64,000 bases of DNA, taken from contig OZ242253.1 of NCBI GenBank assembly GCA_965206975.1, positions 372,001 to 436,000 on the forward strand, given 5' to 3'. The DNA comes from JAAXGI01 sp965206975. GTDB taxonomy: Bacteria; Gemmatimonadota; Gemmatimonadetes; Longimicrobiales; Gaopeijiaceae. This document shows positions 15,650-24,369 of this stretch, piece by piece (the first letter of the stretch is position 1; each line of letters starts with the position of its first letter). The position numbers and the translations under genes were made by a program. A model generated the notes under the pieces. That model saw only the letters and a program-made list of their open reading frames with translations. It ran no database searches and was not told the origin of the DNA.

Positions 15650-16436
15650 ACCTTGCCTCCCATGTGACTCATAAAATGATGTGTAGTGAGTCAGATTATG
15701 ACTTGCTCGGCCGTTGCGTCAAGCTAGCTTACTTCGGCCTCGCCGCAGATGACACTGCCAGTCACGTGGACCGGTCATTGATCCAATGCCGTCGGCTGGG
15801 GCTCGCAAGGCACGACGTGAATCTGGTGTTCGCGTTTGACATGCAGGCCTGTACGAAATCGGTGGCCATCGTCGAGGTCCTGGCTTGAGCGAATCGTCCC
15901 CGCTTCCCCAGCTTGCATCCCGACGAGTTGCATTTCATTCCCAAAACGGAGCTGTACTCAACGGGCAACCCGACGGAGGCGGAGATACCCGAGGTTCGCG
16001 AAGGGACCGGCACCACCATATGCTCGTTGCGGAGTCACGGGCGTGAGGACAGCTTTTCTTGTTCCGAATGGATCGGGGTCCGTGTTCTCATGACGCCGGT
16101 GAGATAAGTTCTCAGGATAGCCTACAATTGATGCCCACAGGCGGTGCCCCTTGGCAAAGGGAATAAGCTGCCTCTCGGTTTATTGTGGCCCCAGGGGGGC
16201 AGTCCTCCGGTACGAGGCTGCCCCCCTTTATGTGTGATTCTAAAGGCCGAATCCGCATCATTTTGGGAACCCCAAACGTGTCCGGCACAGAACGCGGAGG
16301 TATTCCGCGAATCCTCCTGTTCATCGATTGCTGGAACCTCCGTCAATCCAGCCGTCCCCTACTGTCCATCCTCGGAGGTTCACTCCAGGGGCAACCCTGG
16401 AATTCAACAGCTGTTGTTGGTTCTCGTATGCCCTCC
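15650..16436. other. Gene-free stretch with a strong hairpin
   Basis: No gene I can support. Short frames (for example MTHKMMCSESDYDLLG at 15664) resemble nothing known. The GC-rich hairpin at 16194-16226 is listed separately. The part from about 16380 lies downstream of the group II intron tail on the minus strand. Confidence 0.35.
16194..16230 (+). terminator. Strong GC-rich hairpin, possible terminator
   Basis: The arm GGGGGGCAG pairs with CTGCCCCCC, and an inner CCTC/GAGG extends the stem around CGGTAC. TTTAT follows on the plus strand. No gene upstream in the same direction needs it, so it may be debris or a group II intron target hairpin. Confidence 0.5.
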
Positions 16437-16545
16437 AATCGGGTAGGAGAGGGGCTCACGCCCCCCATCCTCCCACACCACCGGACGTACGGGTCCGTAT
16501 CCGGCGGTTCTCCTCAGTGTTGTAGTGCAAGATACCTTGCGGTGA
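16437..16545 (-). ncRNA. 3' end of a group II intron (domains V and VI), remnant
   Basis: Read on the minus strand, CTACAACACTGAGGAGAACC leads into GAACCGCCGGATACGGACCC and its return arm GTACGTCCGGTGGT, the catalytic domain V hairpin. A domain VI hairpin follows with GGGGGGCGTGAGCCCC, and the intron-like end is CTACCCGATT at about 16437. This arrangement is characteristic of bacterial group II introns. No reverse transcriptase or maturase gene remains upstream, where sequence to about 16640 may be leftover domain IV. It directly abuts a truncated IS481 transposase. Confidence 0.75.
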
Positions 16546-16659
16546 GGCTGACGAGCCCCTGCGCCCTGAACCACAACATCGGATATCTTTACACCTCCGG
16601 AGTTTCCGCTGAAACGGTCCCCCGCAAGCCTGGACGAGACCGCGGTTCGACCATCCCGT

Positions 16660-17162
16660 GGAATCAGCACTACCAGCAGACGTTCATCGACACGTACGCG
16701 AAGGTGGGCTTCGCGAAGCTCTATGATCGCAAGACCCCGATCACCGCGGCGGAGCTCCTGAACGACCGGGTGATCCCGTTCTTCGACGAGCATGAGATCC
16801 CGCTACAGCGCGTGCTCACCGACCGGGGCACGGAATACTGCGGCAACCCGGAGCGCCACGAGTACGAGCTCTACCTGGCCATCGAAGACATCGACCACAC
16901 GCGCACGAAGACCAAGAGCCCACAGACCAACGGCATCTGTGAGCGCTTCCACAAGACCATGCTCAACGAGTTCTACAGGGTGGCCTTCAGGAAGAAGATC
17001 TACACAAGCCTCGAGGCGCTCCAGCAGGACCTCGACCGCTACATCGAGGAGTACAACACGATGAGGACCCACACGGGCAGGTGGTGCTTCGGCAAGACCC
17101 CGATGCACACCTTCCTGGACACTCTCCCCCTGGCCAAGGAGAAGATGCTCAGCGTAGCATAG
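16660..17162 (+). pseudogene. IS481-family transposase, 5' truncated
   Basis: Only the C-terminal part of the rve integrase core remains. It begins near HYQQTFIDTYAKVGFAKLYD and runs through LTDRGTEYCG (second catalytic Asp) and TKSPQTNGICERFHKT (catalytic Glu) to the normal C-terminus FLDTLPLAKEKMLSVA. The N-terminal helix-turn-helix and the first Asp are missing, cut off where the group II intron tail starts. The right end of the element is probably CTGTCAGATAAAGTCC near 17197-17212, just before the darG stop codon. Confidence 0.8.
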
Positions 17163-17219
17163 CAATCGGACGGTTCGTGAACCACGACCCACGCTGTCTG
17201 TCAGATAAAGTCCTAGCTT

Positions 17220-18266
17220 TTACACTTCAGTAAGCCAGCCCTTCCTCGACAGGACGTGGAATGCAAGCCCAATCTGCCGTGGCGAGAACTGTTTCTTGCC
17301 CTCATTCCACTCGTAAGTACGCCCTACGATTTCGTCCAGATCTCGGGCATGCGTTTCGTTGTCGGCGATCCAATGAACCGTAGCCAGTAGCTCCAGACCG
17401 AACGGCGACTCGAACCCGTCAACCAGATCGGACACCGCCAACAAATGAGCCTGCGTGTCGGCCTTGTCATCGAGAAATGTGCGAGCCTCCTCCAGTGCGC
17501 CCGGCACGATTTGCAATCGCCTGCTGGGAGCATCGCCGCCATCGGCATAGCCGGACACGAGATGGCCCTCGATGGCGTACAGCACGTGCCGGAGGTTTTC
17601 AGCGTACGGCCCGTAGCGACCTTTCGTGAACCTCAGCATCAGCGGCTCGCCTGTAGCCTGCATGAAGTACATGAGTTTGTGTGCTTCCAGCAGCGTGACG
17701 AACGGATCCAGCAAGCCGAGCAGGTACCGGTCTAGAAGCCCGACTAGCGCCGCTCTTCCCGCTGTCATCTTCGGGACATCGCGTGACCGGTTGACCCGTC
17801 CGTCCGCCGGCCCGCCGCCTGGTTCGAAGATGACGATCTCGACATCATCGAGTGCGCCCAGAACCGCCTCCATGCGCGCACGCACACTCGGCCAGTGCAA
17901 CCCACCCAGCCCGCTGCCGAGCGGCGGGATGGCGATCGATCGGATACGGCGCGATCGGATTTCCCGCACGAGTGACTCCAACCCGGATTCGATGTCTTCG
18001 ATGCGGCTCTTGCCACGCCAGTGCCGCTTGGTCGGGAAGTTGATGACATAGCGCGGCGGAACAATCGTGCCTGTCTCCACAACGAACACATGGCCGGGCC
18101 GTATCTGATCACGCTTACAGCGGGCAGCGTACGCCTTGAAGTTGTCGGGAAACGCGCGCTTGAATTGAAGCGCGACCCCACGCCCCATGACCCCGACGCA
18201 GTTGACGGTGTTGACCAGGGCTTCTGCTGTTTCTGTGAGGATGTCGCCGGTCTTGTACGTGATCAC
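17220..18266 (-). CDS. darG: DarG, ADP-ribosyl-DNA glycohydrolase antitoxin
   Basis: A 348-residue macrodomain antitoxin that removes ADP-ribose from DNA modified by DarT. The macrodomain (residues 1 to about 155) carries VNTVNCVGVMGRGVALQFK, with the Asn and Gly-rich ligand loop, and VINFPTKRHWRGKSR, where K80 falls at the position of the catalytic Lys known in DarG. PPLGSGLGGLHW is the second ligand loop. The C-terminal domain (about 175-348) is the usual DarT-binding extension, with HKLMYFMQ and RFTKGRYGPYAENLRH. GTG at 18266 follows AAAGGAGGAGCC, 25 bases after the darT stop. The gene looks fully intact although its toxin partner is not. Confidence 0.92.
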   Translation of the reverse strand: MITYKTGDILTETAEALVNTVNCVGVMGRGVALQFKRAFPDNFKAYAARCKRDQIRPGHVFVVETGTIVPPRYVINFPTKRHWRGKSRIEDIESGLESLVREIRSRRIRSIAIPPLGSGLGGLHWPSVRARMEAVLGALDDVEIVIFEPGGGPADGRVNRSRDVPKMTAGRAALVGLLDRYLLGLLDPFVTLLEAHKLMYFMQATGEPLMLRFTKGRYGPYAENLRHVLYAIEGHLVSGYADGGDAPSRRLQIVPGALEEARTFLDDKADTQAHLLAVSDLVDGFESPFGLELLATVHWIADNETHARDLDEIVGRTYEWNEGKKQFSPRQIGLAFHVLSRKGWLTEV

Positions 18267-18291
18267 GGCTCCTCCTTTGGTAGGACCACTC

Positions 18292-18935
18292 TTAGTGGTA
18301 CCACTCTCGACAGATTTCAACAGCCGGTTGATGCGCCGCATTGCCAAGAGCTGCCATGACCTGGGAATACGTCCCCCGTGAGTATACGCCAATACGCGAG
18401 ACGAGTTGCCACGAGAATCGCTGTTCGATCAGGAACTCCGCCTGTTTGCCCTCCTTGCAGTCCTGCCAATTCCTGGCTTCCACGGCGTCCCAGTCGATCT
18501 CATCCAATTTCTCCAGATCAGACCGGTCTTCGAAGTAGCGGGCACCGGCATTCGAAAGCGTGAACGCCCAGCGTAGATCGTGCTCTTCAGCCCAAGCAAC
18601 GGTCGGCCGCAGATCTCCATTTCCAAATGAACGATGGGAGCTTGTCCGCCCTGGTAGGACAGTTGCGGATGGTTTGCTCGACTGATTACGTAGAGCATGA
18701 CGGAGCGCGGGCAAAAGTAGAACGGGACGAATTCGCCCACATGGAGATCAGGGTGGCTGTCAAGGCGCAGCTCTGCCAACCGCCGCTGCTTGATGTCGTT
18801 CATGCCGATCGTGGTTCCGATCGGCTCACGTCGAGCAATCGCCGCATCGCACAGAAGGCCACCGTCCGTGATGACGAAGGGCAATCGGTCCACGTGAATG
18901 ATGTGGTAGATCTTCGGATCAGCGGGCACCGACAT
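18292..18935 (-). pseudogene. darT: DarT, DNA ADP-ribosyltransferase toxin, frameshifted
   Basis: DarT modifies thymidine in single-stranded DNA using NAD+. The N-terminal part reads from ATG 18935: KIYHIIHVDRLPFVITDGGL, GMNDIKQRRLAELRL, VGEFVPFYFCPRSVMLYVIS and SYQGGQAPIVHLE. At about 18615-18625 the frame is lost by one deleted base or two inserted. The C-terminal part continues in another frame with DLRPTVAWAEEHDLRWAFTLS, NAGARYFEDRSDLEKLDEID and KEGKQAEFLIEQRF, ending at 18292. All conserved blocks of the family are present when both frames are joined, so the lesion looks young. Without frame restoration the toxin is inactive. A sequencing error cannot be excluded. Confidence 0.85.
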
Positions 18936-19229
18936 GTCACGCTCTGTTTGCTCGTCGGCATCCCGTTTCCCTCTCGCCAGCCGAGCAGGCAGCGTCGACT
19001 CCATCTGAGTACCGAATTGCCAGTAAGGTGTGCTTGCGCATGGTCAGGCGAAGGATCTGGTATCTCTGAAATCACCCAATCTAATCCACGGCCAGCCATG
19101 TCGCACCACGCACTGTGGTAGCGGGCGACCGCCCGGCAACCTGCGGTTCACGACTGGCTCCCTGCTCAGGTCCACACTGTCAAGCACGACGGATCGTGCC
19201 TGACTGTTGGATGAGTCGGGTGGTCTGGG

Positions 19230-19440
19230 CCCGGGAATAGCTCGTCATCTATCGCTAGGAACCGCTTCACCAGGCCCTTGTCGGGCTTGCGGAGGCGGGG
19301 TACTTGAAGCGCACCAGCGTCCGGCACGCGAAGGCGTAGGCACAGCCGCGGCCGGTGAGCTCGAAGTCCGCCGGCTCAATGCCGTCCATGAAGGCCCGGA
19401 TCTGGTCGAGGGTGCGTATCCGTTCGGTGCGAAGTGTCAC
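19230..19440 (-). pseudogene. N-terminal fragment of an integrase/transposase-type protein
   Basis: From GTG 19440, with GGAGG six bases upstream, the frame reads MTLRTERIRTLDQIRAFMDG and AYAFACRTLVRFKY. It then breaks and resumes in another frame as KPDKGLVKRFLAIDDE. This pattern (Arg-Thr-Leu-Asp-Gln-Ile, then a Phe-Ala-Arg-Thr-Leu helix and a Gly-Leu-Val-Lys-Arg-Phe-Leu segment) resembles the N-terminus of DDE integrase-type transposase proteins. The assignment is from memory of such N-termini and is not secure. Confidence 0.45.
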
Positions 19441-19606
19441 GATCATCCTCCAATGATCTCTTCGCCCCGCACTTCAGCCTCATCCCCCGCTGGAAACCGG
19501 CTCCCCGTTCAGGCTCATCTGCCGTTGGACAAGACTCCCGCTTGCATGGCCTCTGGCTCGGCCGTAAATTGCGGTCAGATACCCGCTGGCAGCGTGCTGT
19601 CGGCTC

Positions 19607-19641
19607 AAGGGCTGCTCTGCGGAGCAGCCCTTGCTTTTTTT
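19607..19641 (+). terminator. Perfect hairpin with T-tract just upstream of the NYN gene
   Basis: AAGGGCTGCTC and GAGCAGCCCTT form an 11-bp perfect stem around TGCG, followed by GCTTTTTTT. It is a textbook Rho-independent terminator, yet the NYN start codon lies only 10 bases further on. It may therefore be an attenuator of the NYN gene or the end of a lost upstream gene. Confidence 0.8.
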
Positions 19642-19651
19642 GGGAGACGGC

Positions 19652-20058
19652 ATGAGAACGAGGTCTACGTCGACGGATTCAACCTGTACTACGGAGCACT
19701 TAAGGGAACACCGTTCAGGTGGCTCGACCCGGTCAGGCTGAGTGCGCTCTTGCTTCCCTCGGCATGCGTGGTGGAAAAGGTTCGTTACTTCACCGCCCGC
19801 GTGTCCGGGAGCTCAGACCGCAACGTCCCGGCTCGTCAGCAGGTCTACCTGAATGCGCTTCGCACGCTTTCGGAGGTCGAGGTGTATTTCGGCAGCTTTC
19901 TCGCCAAGACGGTCTGGCGGCCGCTCGTCAACCTGCCGGTGGCCAACAGGAGGATCGACACACCCAAACCGGTCGTCTTGCCCGCGGGCGATCACACGGT
20001 CGCGGGTCCGAGCACGCAGACATTGCTCCCTCTGGTGTTGTCCGGACACCCCTCTTAG
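19652..20058 (+). pseudogene. NYN-domain (LabA/PIN-like) nuclease gene, damaged at both ends
   Basis: The body reads EVYVDGFNLYYGALKGTPFR, WLDPVRLSALLLP, KVRYFTARVSG and NVPARQQVYLNAL. This is the start of an NYN domain, in which the Asp of VDGFN is an active-site residue of a metal-dependent RNase. The only nearby ATG (19652, after GGGAGACGGC) is in a different frame from this body by one base, so the start has been frameshifted within the first four codons. The 3' end runs straight into repeat copy C and stops inside it at 20058, leaving about 130 of the usual 200 or more residues. The product is probably not functional. Confidence 0.7.
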
Positions 20059-20117
20059 GTGTCCCGTGAACGTTCGGCCCCGAACGGCCGCCTGCTGTCA
20101 TGCCCCCTGTAGACATG
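20026..20117 (-). repeat. Three-hairpin repeat, copy C (inverted relative to copy A)
   Basis: Read on the minus strand this segment equals copy A (4353-4444) at 90 of 92 positions. One difference is in a hairpin loop; the other turns a C-G pair of the first stem into a T-G wobble (ATGTC...GGCAT), keeping the fold. It truncates the NYN gene. Confidence 0.8.
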
Positions 20118-21238
20118 TCGGGCCTGACAAAAACTTCTCACACTCGCCCCACGCGTACTGCAAGACCAATGCCACTGCGCGCCCCCATCGATTCCATTTC
20201 GCTCGGACCAGAATCTGGGCACCGTTCCAGCCGAATCCCGCGTTGTTTCATGCCCTGGCCTCGCCCGAATCGGAGATATTCCACAATTTCCGCGGGTTTT
20301 CCACCAGCCACGGGTGTTTTTTCCACATTCGCCGCTGGTCTTTCCTCCCGGATCCCGGATTCCCGGCCTCAGTTTTCTGAGCACGACCTTCGATAACTCA
20401 TTCGGCCACAGGGTCCGCACCTAGCCCTGCAATTGGCACGTAACCTGCCATCCATCGACCTAATCCGCAAGACGGGAGACTCCCCGCGTTCCCCCTCCCG
20501 GCAGGACCGGCCGGGCCGCGGGGAAATCACCCGGACGGGGCACCGCCGCGCCGCTCTGGCGCCGAGCCCGATTCTGCGGAGGCCGGGGATGGCGAAGGGG
20601 GACCGCCGCGACCTACCGTGCCCGGCGCGTCTTCGCCGGTAAGCGAGGTGACCGGGAGTGGAGGATGAGGCACTTCGCGAGCCGACCCGGGCACGCGGAG
20701 AGAGGCGGAAGGACGGGAACCTCTCCGTCGCATGACCGGGAGGCGGGCGTTCCCGCCACCGATGCGACCCCAGTTCCACGGGAAGCGGGCCGCCGGAGCC
20801 GCGCGCCGCGGGGTTCGCTTCACCGTTCCGTTGGGGCGTCCGGGCGAACCGGTGCTTCGCACGATGTCGTGGATCCGGATTTGGCCCGGCCGGCCCGGGC
20901 GGAGCGGAACACGACGCGTGCGGCCCCCGCCCGCCCCCGGACCCGTTCGGGCGCCGGCACATCCTCCCGGAGACGGGGCAAATCGTCCTCCCGGCGCTCA
21001 CGGCTCCGCTCTTCTCCCTCCCGCGCAGGGTCTTCAGCAAGATCACCCGGCCGGAGTCCGCGAGGCTTAAGTAAGATCGTGGACCGTCCGGAGGGCCCCG
21101 GCGGCGGCATTCCAGCTGAACCCGCTCGGAGACCCCGTCCCCGCGGATCGTCCGCCGCCCTCCGCCGCCGGACGCATGCCCGATCGTACGGCGGCCCCGG
21201 GTCCCGGCATCCGCCCACTCGAGTTCCGGGGGACACCC
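20118..21238. other. Gene-free stretch before the dehydrogenase gene
   Basis: No gene is recognised. The first 280 bases are less GC-rich with T-runs (GGGTGTTTTTTCCAC) and may be the margin of an unknown insertion element. The remainder is very GC-rich and only gives chance frames on both strands. Confidence 0.35.
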
Positions 21239-22165
21239 ATGGCACCCCGTCCCGAAAGCCGGAGAGCGGGCCGCTTCGCCTTCCTCCCCCCCGCCGTGCC
21301 CTCCGGGACGAGCGAACAAGCCGTCGCGGCAGAGCCCGCGGCCCCTCCGCCGAAGTCGCTCGAGGGCCGTCCGGTCGTCCTCGTCACGGGCTCGACGAAC
21401 GGCCTCGGGCGAGAAATCGCGCTCACGATGGCCGGGAGGGGAGCCCACGTCATCGTACACGGCCGGAGCCGGGAGCGCGGGCTCGAGGTCGTGGAGCGGA
21501 TCGCCGCGGCGGGCGCGGGATCAGCAAGCTTCTACGCGGCGGATATGGATTCGATGGCCCAGGTGCGAGCGCTCGGCAAAGCCATCCTCCGCGACTACCG
21601 CCGCCTCGACGTCCTCGTCAACAACGCCGGGATCTGGCTCTCGGGCGACAACACCCGGCGGGTCAGCGCGGACGGCCACGAGCTCTCGTTCGCGGTCAAC
21701 TACCTCTCCCACTTCCTCCTGACATGGATGCTCCTCCCGATCATTCCGGCGTCGCCGGCGTCCCGCATCGTGAACGTATCGTCGGGTGCCCAGAAGCCGA
21801 TCGACTTCGATGATCCGATGATCGAGGAGGGGTATTCCAGCAGGCGGAGCTACGCGCAGAGCAAGCTGGCCCAGATCCTCTTCACCTTCGACCTGGCGGG
21901 AGAGCTCGAGGGTACGGGAATCCAGGTGAACGCACTGCATCCCGCGACGCTGATGGACACGAACATGGTCCTCTCGGCCGGCGTGCGGCCCCGGAGCTCG
22001 GTGGTAGAGGGACGAGAGGCGGTGATGCACCTCATCGTCTCCGAGAACGTCGGGAGCGGCCGGTACTTCAACGGACTCAGGCCGTCCCGAGCCGACGCCC
22101 AGGCGTACGACGGAGGGGCGCGGGCCCGGCTGCGGCGGCTGAGCGAGGAGCTCGTCGGCCGCTGA
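21239..22165 (+). CDS. Short-chain dehydrogenase/reductase
   Basis: A 308-residue NAD(P)-dependent oxidoreductase of the extended retinol-dehydrogenase-like type. The Rossmann motif is VLVTGSTNGLGREIAL near residue 45, the structural motif is VLVNNAGIWLSGD, the catalytic Ser is in IVNVSSGAQKP, and the YxxxK pair is in RSYAQSKLAQILF. The first 40 residues are Pro/Ala-rich and could be a poor signal or just an extension. ATG 21239 is preferred to an upstream frame start at 21176. A second copy of the last 120 residues lies at 27909-28275 on the other side of the SusC/SusD genes. The substrate cannot be told from sequence. Confidence 0.85.
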   Translation: MAPRPESRRAGRFAFLPPAVPSGTSEQAVAAEPAAPPPKSLEGRPVVLVTGSTNGLGREIALTMAGRGAHVIVHGRSRERGLEVVERIAAAGAGSASFYAADMDSMAQVRALGKAILRDYRRLDVLVNNAGIWLSGDNTRRVSADGHELSFAVNYLSHFLLTWMLLPIIPASPASRIVNVSSGAQKPIDFDDPMIEEGYSSRRSYAQSKLAQILFTFDLAGELEGTGIQVNALHPATLMDTNMVLSAGVRPRSSVVEGREAVMHLIVSENVGSGRYFNGLRPSRADAQAYDGGARARLRRLSEELVGR

Positions 22166-22208
22166 CCGGGCGCGCCGGGAGGTCCCGGGGACCGGGCGGG
22201 AGCGGGAG
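21801..22208 (+). repeat. Direct repeat, left copy (3' half of the dehydrogenase gene)
   Basis: About 400 bases starting in ACTTCGATGATCCGATGATC and ending some 43 bases beyond the stop codon recur at 27911-28317 in the same orientation with few differences. The two copies flank the SusC/SusD operon and its small lipoprotein gene. Confidence 0.85.
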
Positions 22209-22843
22209 GCAAAGCGGCCACGGCGGCCCTTCTCGCCGACGCGCTCGAGGGAGGGACCCGAAGGGGGAGCGGGAGCGAACCCCGAGCTGCCGGGCACCGC
22301 GGGACCTGTACAGGACGCGGGGGCCGGCCAGCGACCAGGGAAGGATTCAGGGGCGGCGTGGCGCCCGAGCCAGGGTGACCCCTCGCGGTTGGGGAAGCTA
22401 CCCGCGCGGTGCCGAAGCCCCGTTGGCGGCGGACCCGTTCCGGACGACGTCCCCGCGAGGGAGTCCCACCCGAGGTACGTCGCGAGCACGGCGCCCCCGA
22501 CCACCACGGTCGTCCTCCACACGTCGAACACCTTCCTCTGGATCGAGGTGACGGAGGTGCGCGGCAGCTCTACCGTCCAGCCCTCGCCCGGATATCCGAC
22601 TCCCGGCGTTTCGGATTCGAGCCAGAGCGCCGAGAGGACCAGCTCCGAGCCGCTCGCCCGCACGACCTCGGCGTCCACGCTCCTGATGTTGCGGACCGTG
22701 ACCTCCTCGAGATCTACGCTCGCGCCGTCGAGATGAGCCCGAAGCGGATCGCCTCTCGCGAGCCCCGGCCCTCCGGCATCGACCGGCACGTACTTGTAGC
22801 AGCCGCCCAGGAGAAGCAGCGGCACGAAAAGGAGTGTCCGCAC
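22166..22843 (-). CDS. Small lipoprotein downstream of SusD, 3' end unclear
   Basis: From GTG 22843, after GGGAGGAGG at six bases, the product begins with a lipoprotein signal peptide (MRTLLFVPLLLLGGCYKYVP, Cys at about 15). A domain of about 100 residues follows (SELVLSALWLESETPG, ELPRTSVTSIQRKVFDVWRT), then one membrane helix (VVVGGAVLATYLGWDSLAG) and a Ser/Gly tail. Proteins of this layout, a Cys-Tyr-x-Tyr-Val-Pro start and a late single helix, are familiar to me from Gemmatimonadota, but no function is known. The natural C-terminus should be soon after the helix (around 22400). Instead the frame stays open to 21521, antisense through the dehydrogenase gene, so the 3' end was probably altered. 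The end given is arbitrary. Confidence 0.6.
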
Positions 22844-22976
22844 TCCGAACCTCCTCCCTGTGAGCCCTCGCGCACCGGCCACGCCCGCACGGCGCCCGCG
22901 GCGATCCCGTCCGACGAACGGAGTGTGCGGGGCCGCCCGGCCCTGCACGCTCCCGCTCCCCCCCCGCCCCTCCAGG

Positions 22977-24329
22977 CTAGCCGCAGCCCGAGGGGTCGTT
23001 GTCGTTCCGGTCTCGCTGCTGGGCCGGCTCCGGAATGTTGTCGGGGTTCGTCTGCCGCTCGGTCAGCCCGTAGAAGAACCGCCCGGGCACTCCGCCCGAC
23101 CGGGGCTCGAGGTCCGGCAGGCAGGTGCGCTTGTAGTCGTTCCAGACGTCGAAGTTCAGGAACTGGGCGATGTACTTCTGCTCCATGATGGCGTCCAGGA
23201 GCGCCTGCCCCGCGAGACCGCCGATCGTGCTCTTGACGCCGGACAGATCCACGCCGAAATAGTCCTCCTGGCACGCCAGCGCGGCCTGGGCGCCCGACCG
23301 GGCATCCGCCTCGCTCCCGCTCATGTAGTGCGCCTCGGCCAGGATGTAGCCGTTCTCGGCGCAGGTCACGAGCGGGAAGTTCGCGTCCGGCGCGGCGCGG
23401 CCCGTTTCGCTGATCTGGGATGCTGTCGAAGCCCCCGACTCGAAGGGGGCCAGGTAGCCGCCGTCCGCCACCTCGTGGAAATACGCGCCGATCCGTGGGT
23501 CGCCCCCCTCGCGCATGATCGGGAGGAGGTGGTCGCCGGAGGAGATGTACCCCGACCGGTCGCGTGCGAACTGGTGCCAGACGTTGTTCTCGAAGGCCGC
23601 CGTGCCGTGGACGGCCTCCCAGTTGCCCGCGGTGGCCTGGATGCCCTGCTGCGCTTCCGCGATGGCCAGGGCGTAGCGCGAGGGGTCCGTCTCCGCCCAG
23701 TGCATGTGGAGACGGGCCTTGAGCGTGCGCGCCACCGCCCTCCACGCCGCCGCGTCTCCCGCGAAGTTGAAGTCGGCGCCTCCCGGTCCGTTGCCGTCGC
23801 CCAGCCCGCCGATGGCCTCCGACAGGAGGTCCTGCGCGGCGGCGTACACCGTGGCCTGGGTGTCCAGCGCCGGTTTCTCGATCGCGGGATCGGCGGCCTC
23901 CGAGTACGGAATGTCTCCCCAGAAGCTGGCCGCCATCCCGAACAGATAGGCTCCGTGGATCTTGAGGACGGCCCCGTAGTCGCCGCGGCCCTGCTCCTCG
24001 GCGAGCGCCCGGGCCGCCTTCAGGTCCACGAGACCCCCGCCCGTGTAGATCGACTGGAACTCCCCGTCCGTGTCCTGTTCGTTGAAGATGTAGGCGTCGA
24101 GCGCCGTGAACTGCCGGTCGGTCCCGGTCATCTGCTGGGTCCAGAGGGCGGTGAGCCGGGAGATCTGGCCCTCTCCGAAGAACCACGTGTTGACCTGGAT
24201 CCCGGTGAAGAGCTGGTCGAGCGCGGCGTCGGGGACCGCGTTCGGATCGAGGGTGACGGGCTCGACGAAATCGCACGCGCCGAGCGCGCCCGCGAGGAGC
24301 GCCCCCGCGAGAACGCGGCGGAGCTGCAT
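22977..24329 (-). CDS. SusD/RagB-family outer-membrane nutrient-binding lipoprotein
   Basis: A 450-residue lipoprotein that caps a SusC transporter and captures its substrate at the cell surface. The signal peptide MQLRRVLAGALLAGALGAC ends in a lipobox. FVEPVTLDPNAVPDAALDQL is the typical N-terminal segment, and the tetratricopeptide-like helices follow with VLKIHGAYLFGMAASFWGD and IPYSEAADPAI. ATG 24329 follows AAGGA and is preferred over the ATG at 24347. It lies 40 bases after the SusC gene on the same strand, so the two form an operon. The ligand is unknown; no glycoside hydrolase or peptidase is next to it to give a hint. Confidence 0.92.
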   Translation of the reverse strand: MQLRRVLAGALLAGALGACDFVEPVTLDPNAVPDAALDQLFTGIQVNTWFFGEGQISRLTALWTQQMTGTDRQFTALDAYIFNEQDTDGEFQSIYTGGGLVDLKAARALAEEQGRGDYGAVLKIHGAYLFGMAASFWGDIPYSEAADPAIEKPALDTQATVYAAAQDLLSEAIGGLGDGNGPGGADFNFAGDAAAWRAVARTLKARLHMHWAETDPSRYALAIAEAQQGIQATAGNWEAVHGTAAFENNVWHQFARDRSGYISSGDHLLPIMREGGDPRIGAYFHEVADGGYLAPFESGASTASQISETGRAAPDANFPLVTCAENGYILAEAHYMSGSEADARSGAQAALACQEDYFGVDLSGVKSTIGGLAGQALLDAIMEQKYIAQFLNFDVWNDYKRTCLPDLEPRSGGVPGRFFYGLTERQTNPDNIPEPAQQRDRNDNDPSGCG

Positions 24330-24369
24330 GGATCCATTCCTTCGCATCGGTCTCGCTCCGCGTTCAGGG

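Noticed and set aside
20369..21460. Long frames on both strands upstream of the dehydrogenase gene
   Set aside because: No motif, no plausible start and Arg/Gly/Pro-rich composition; treated as chance frames in GC-rich DNA.
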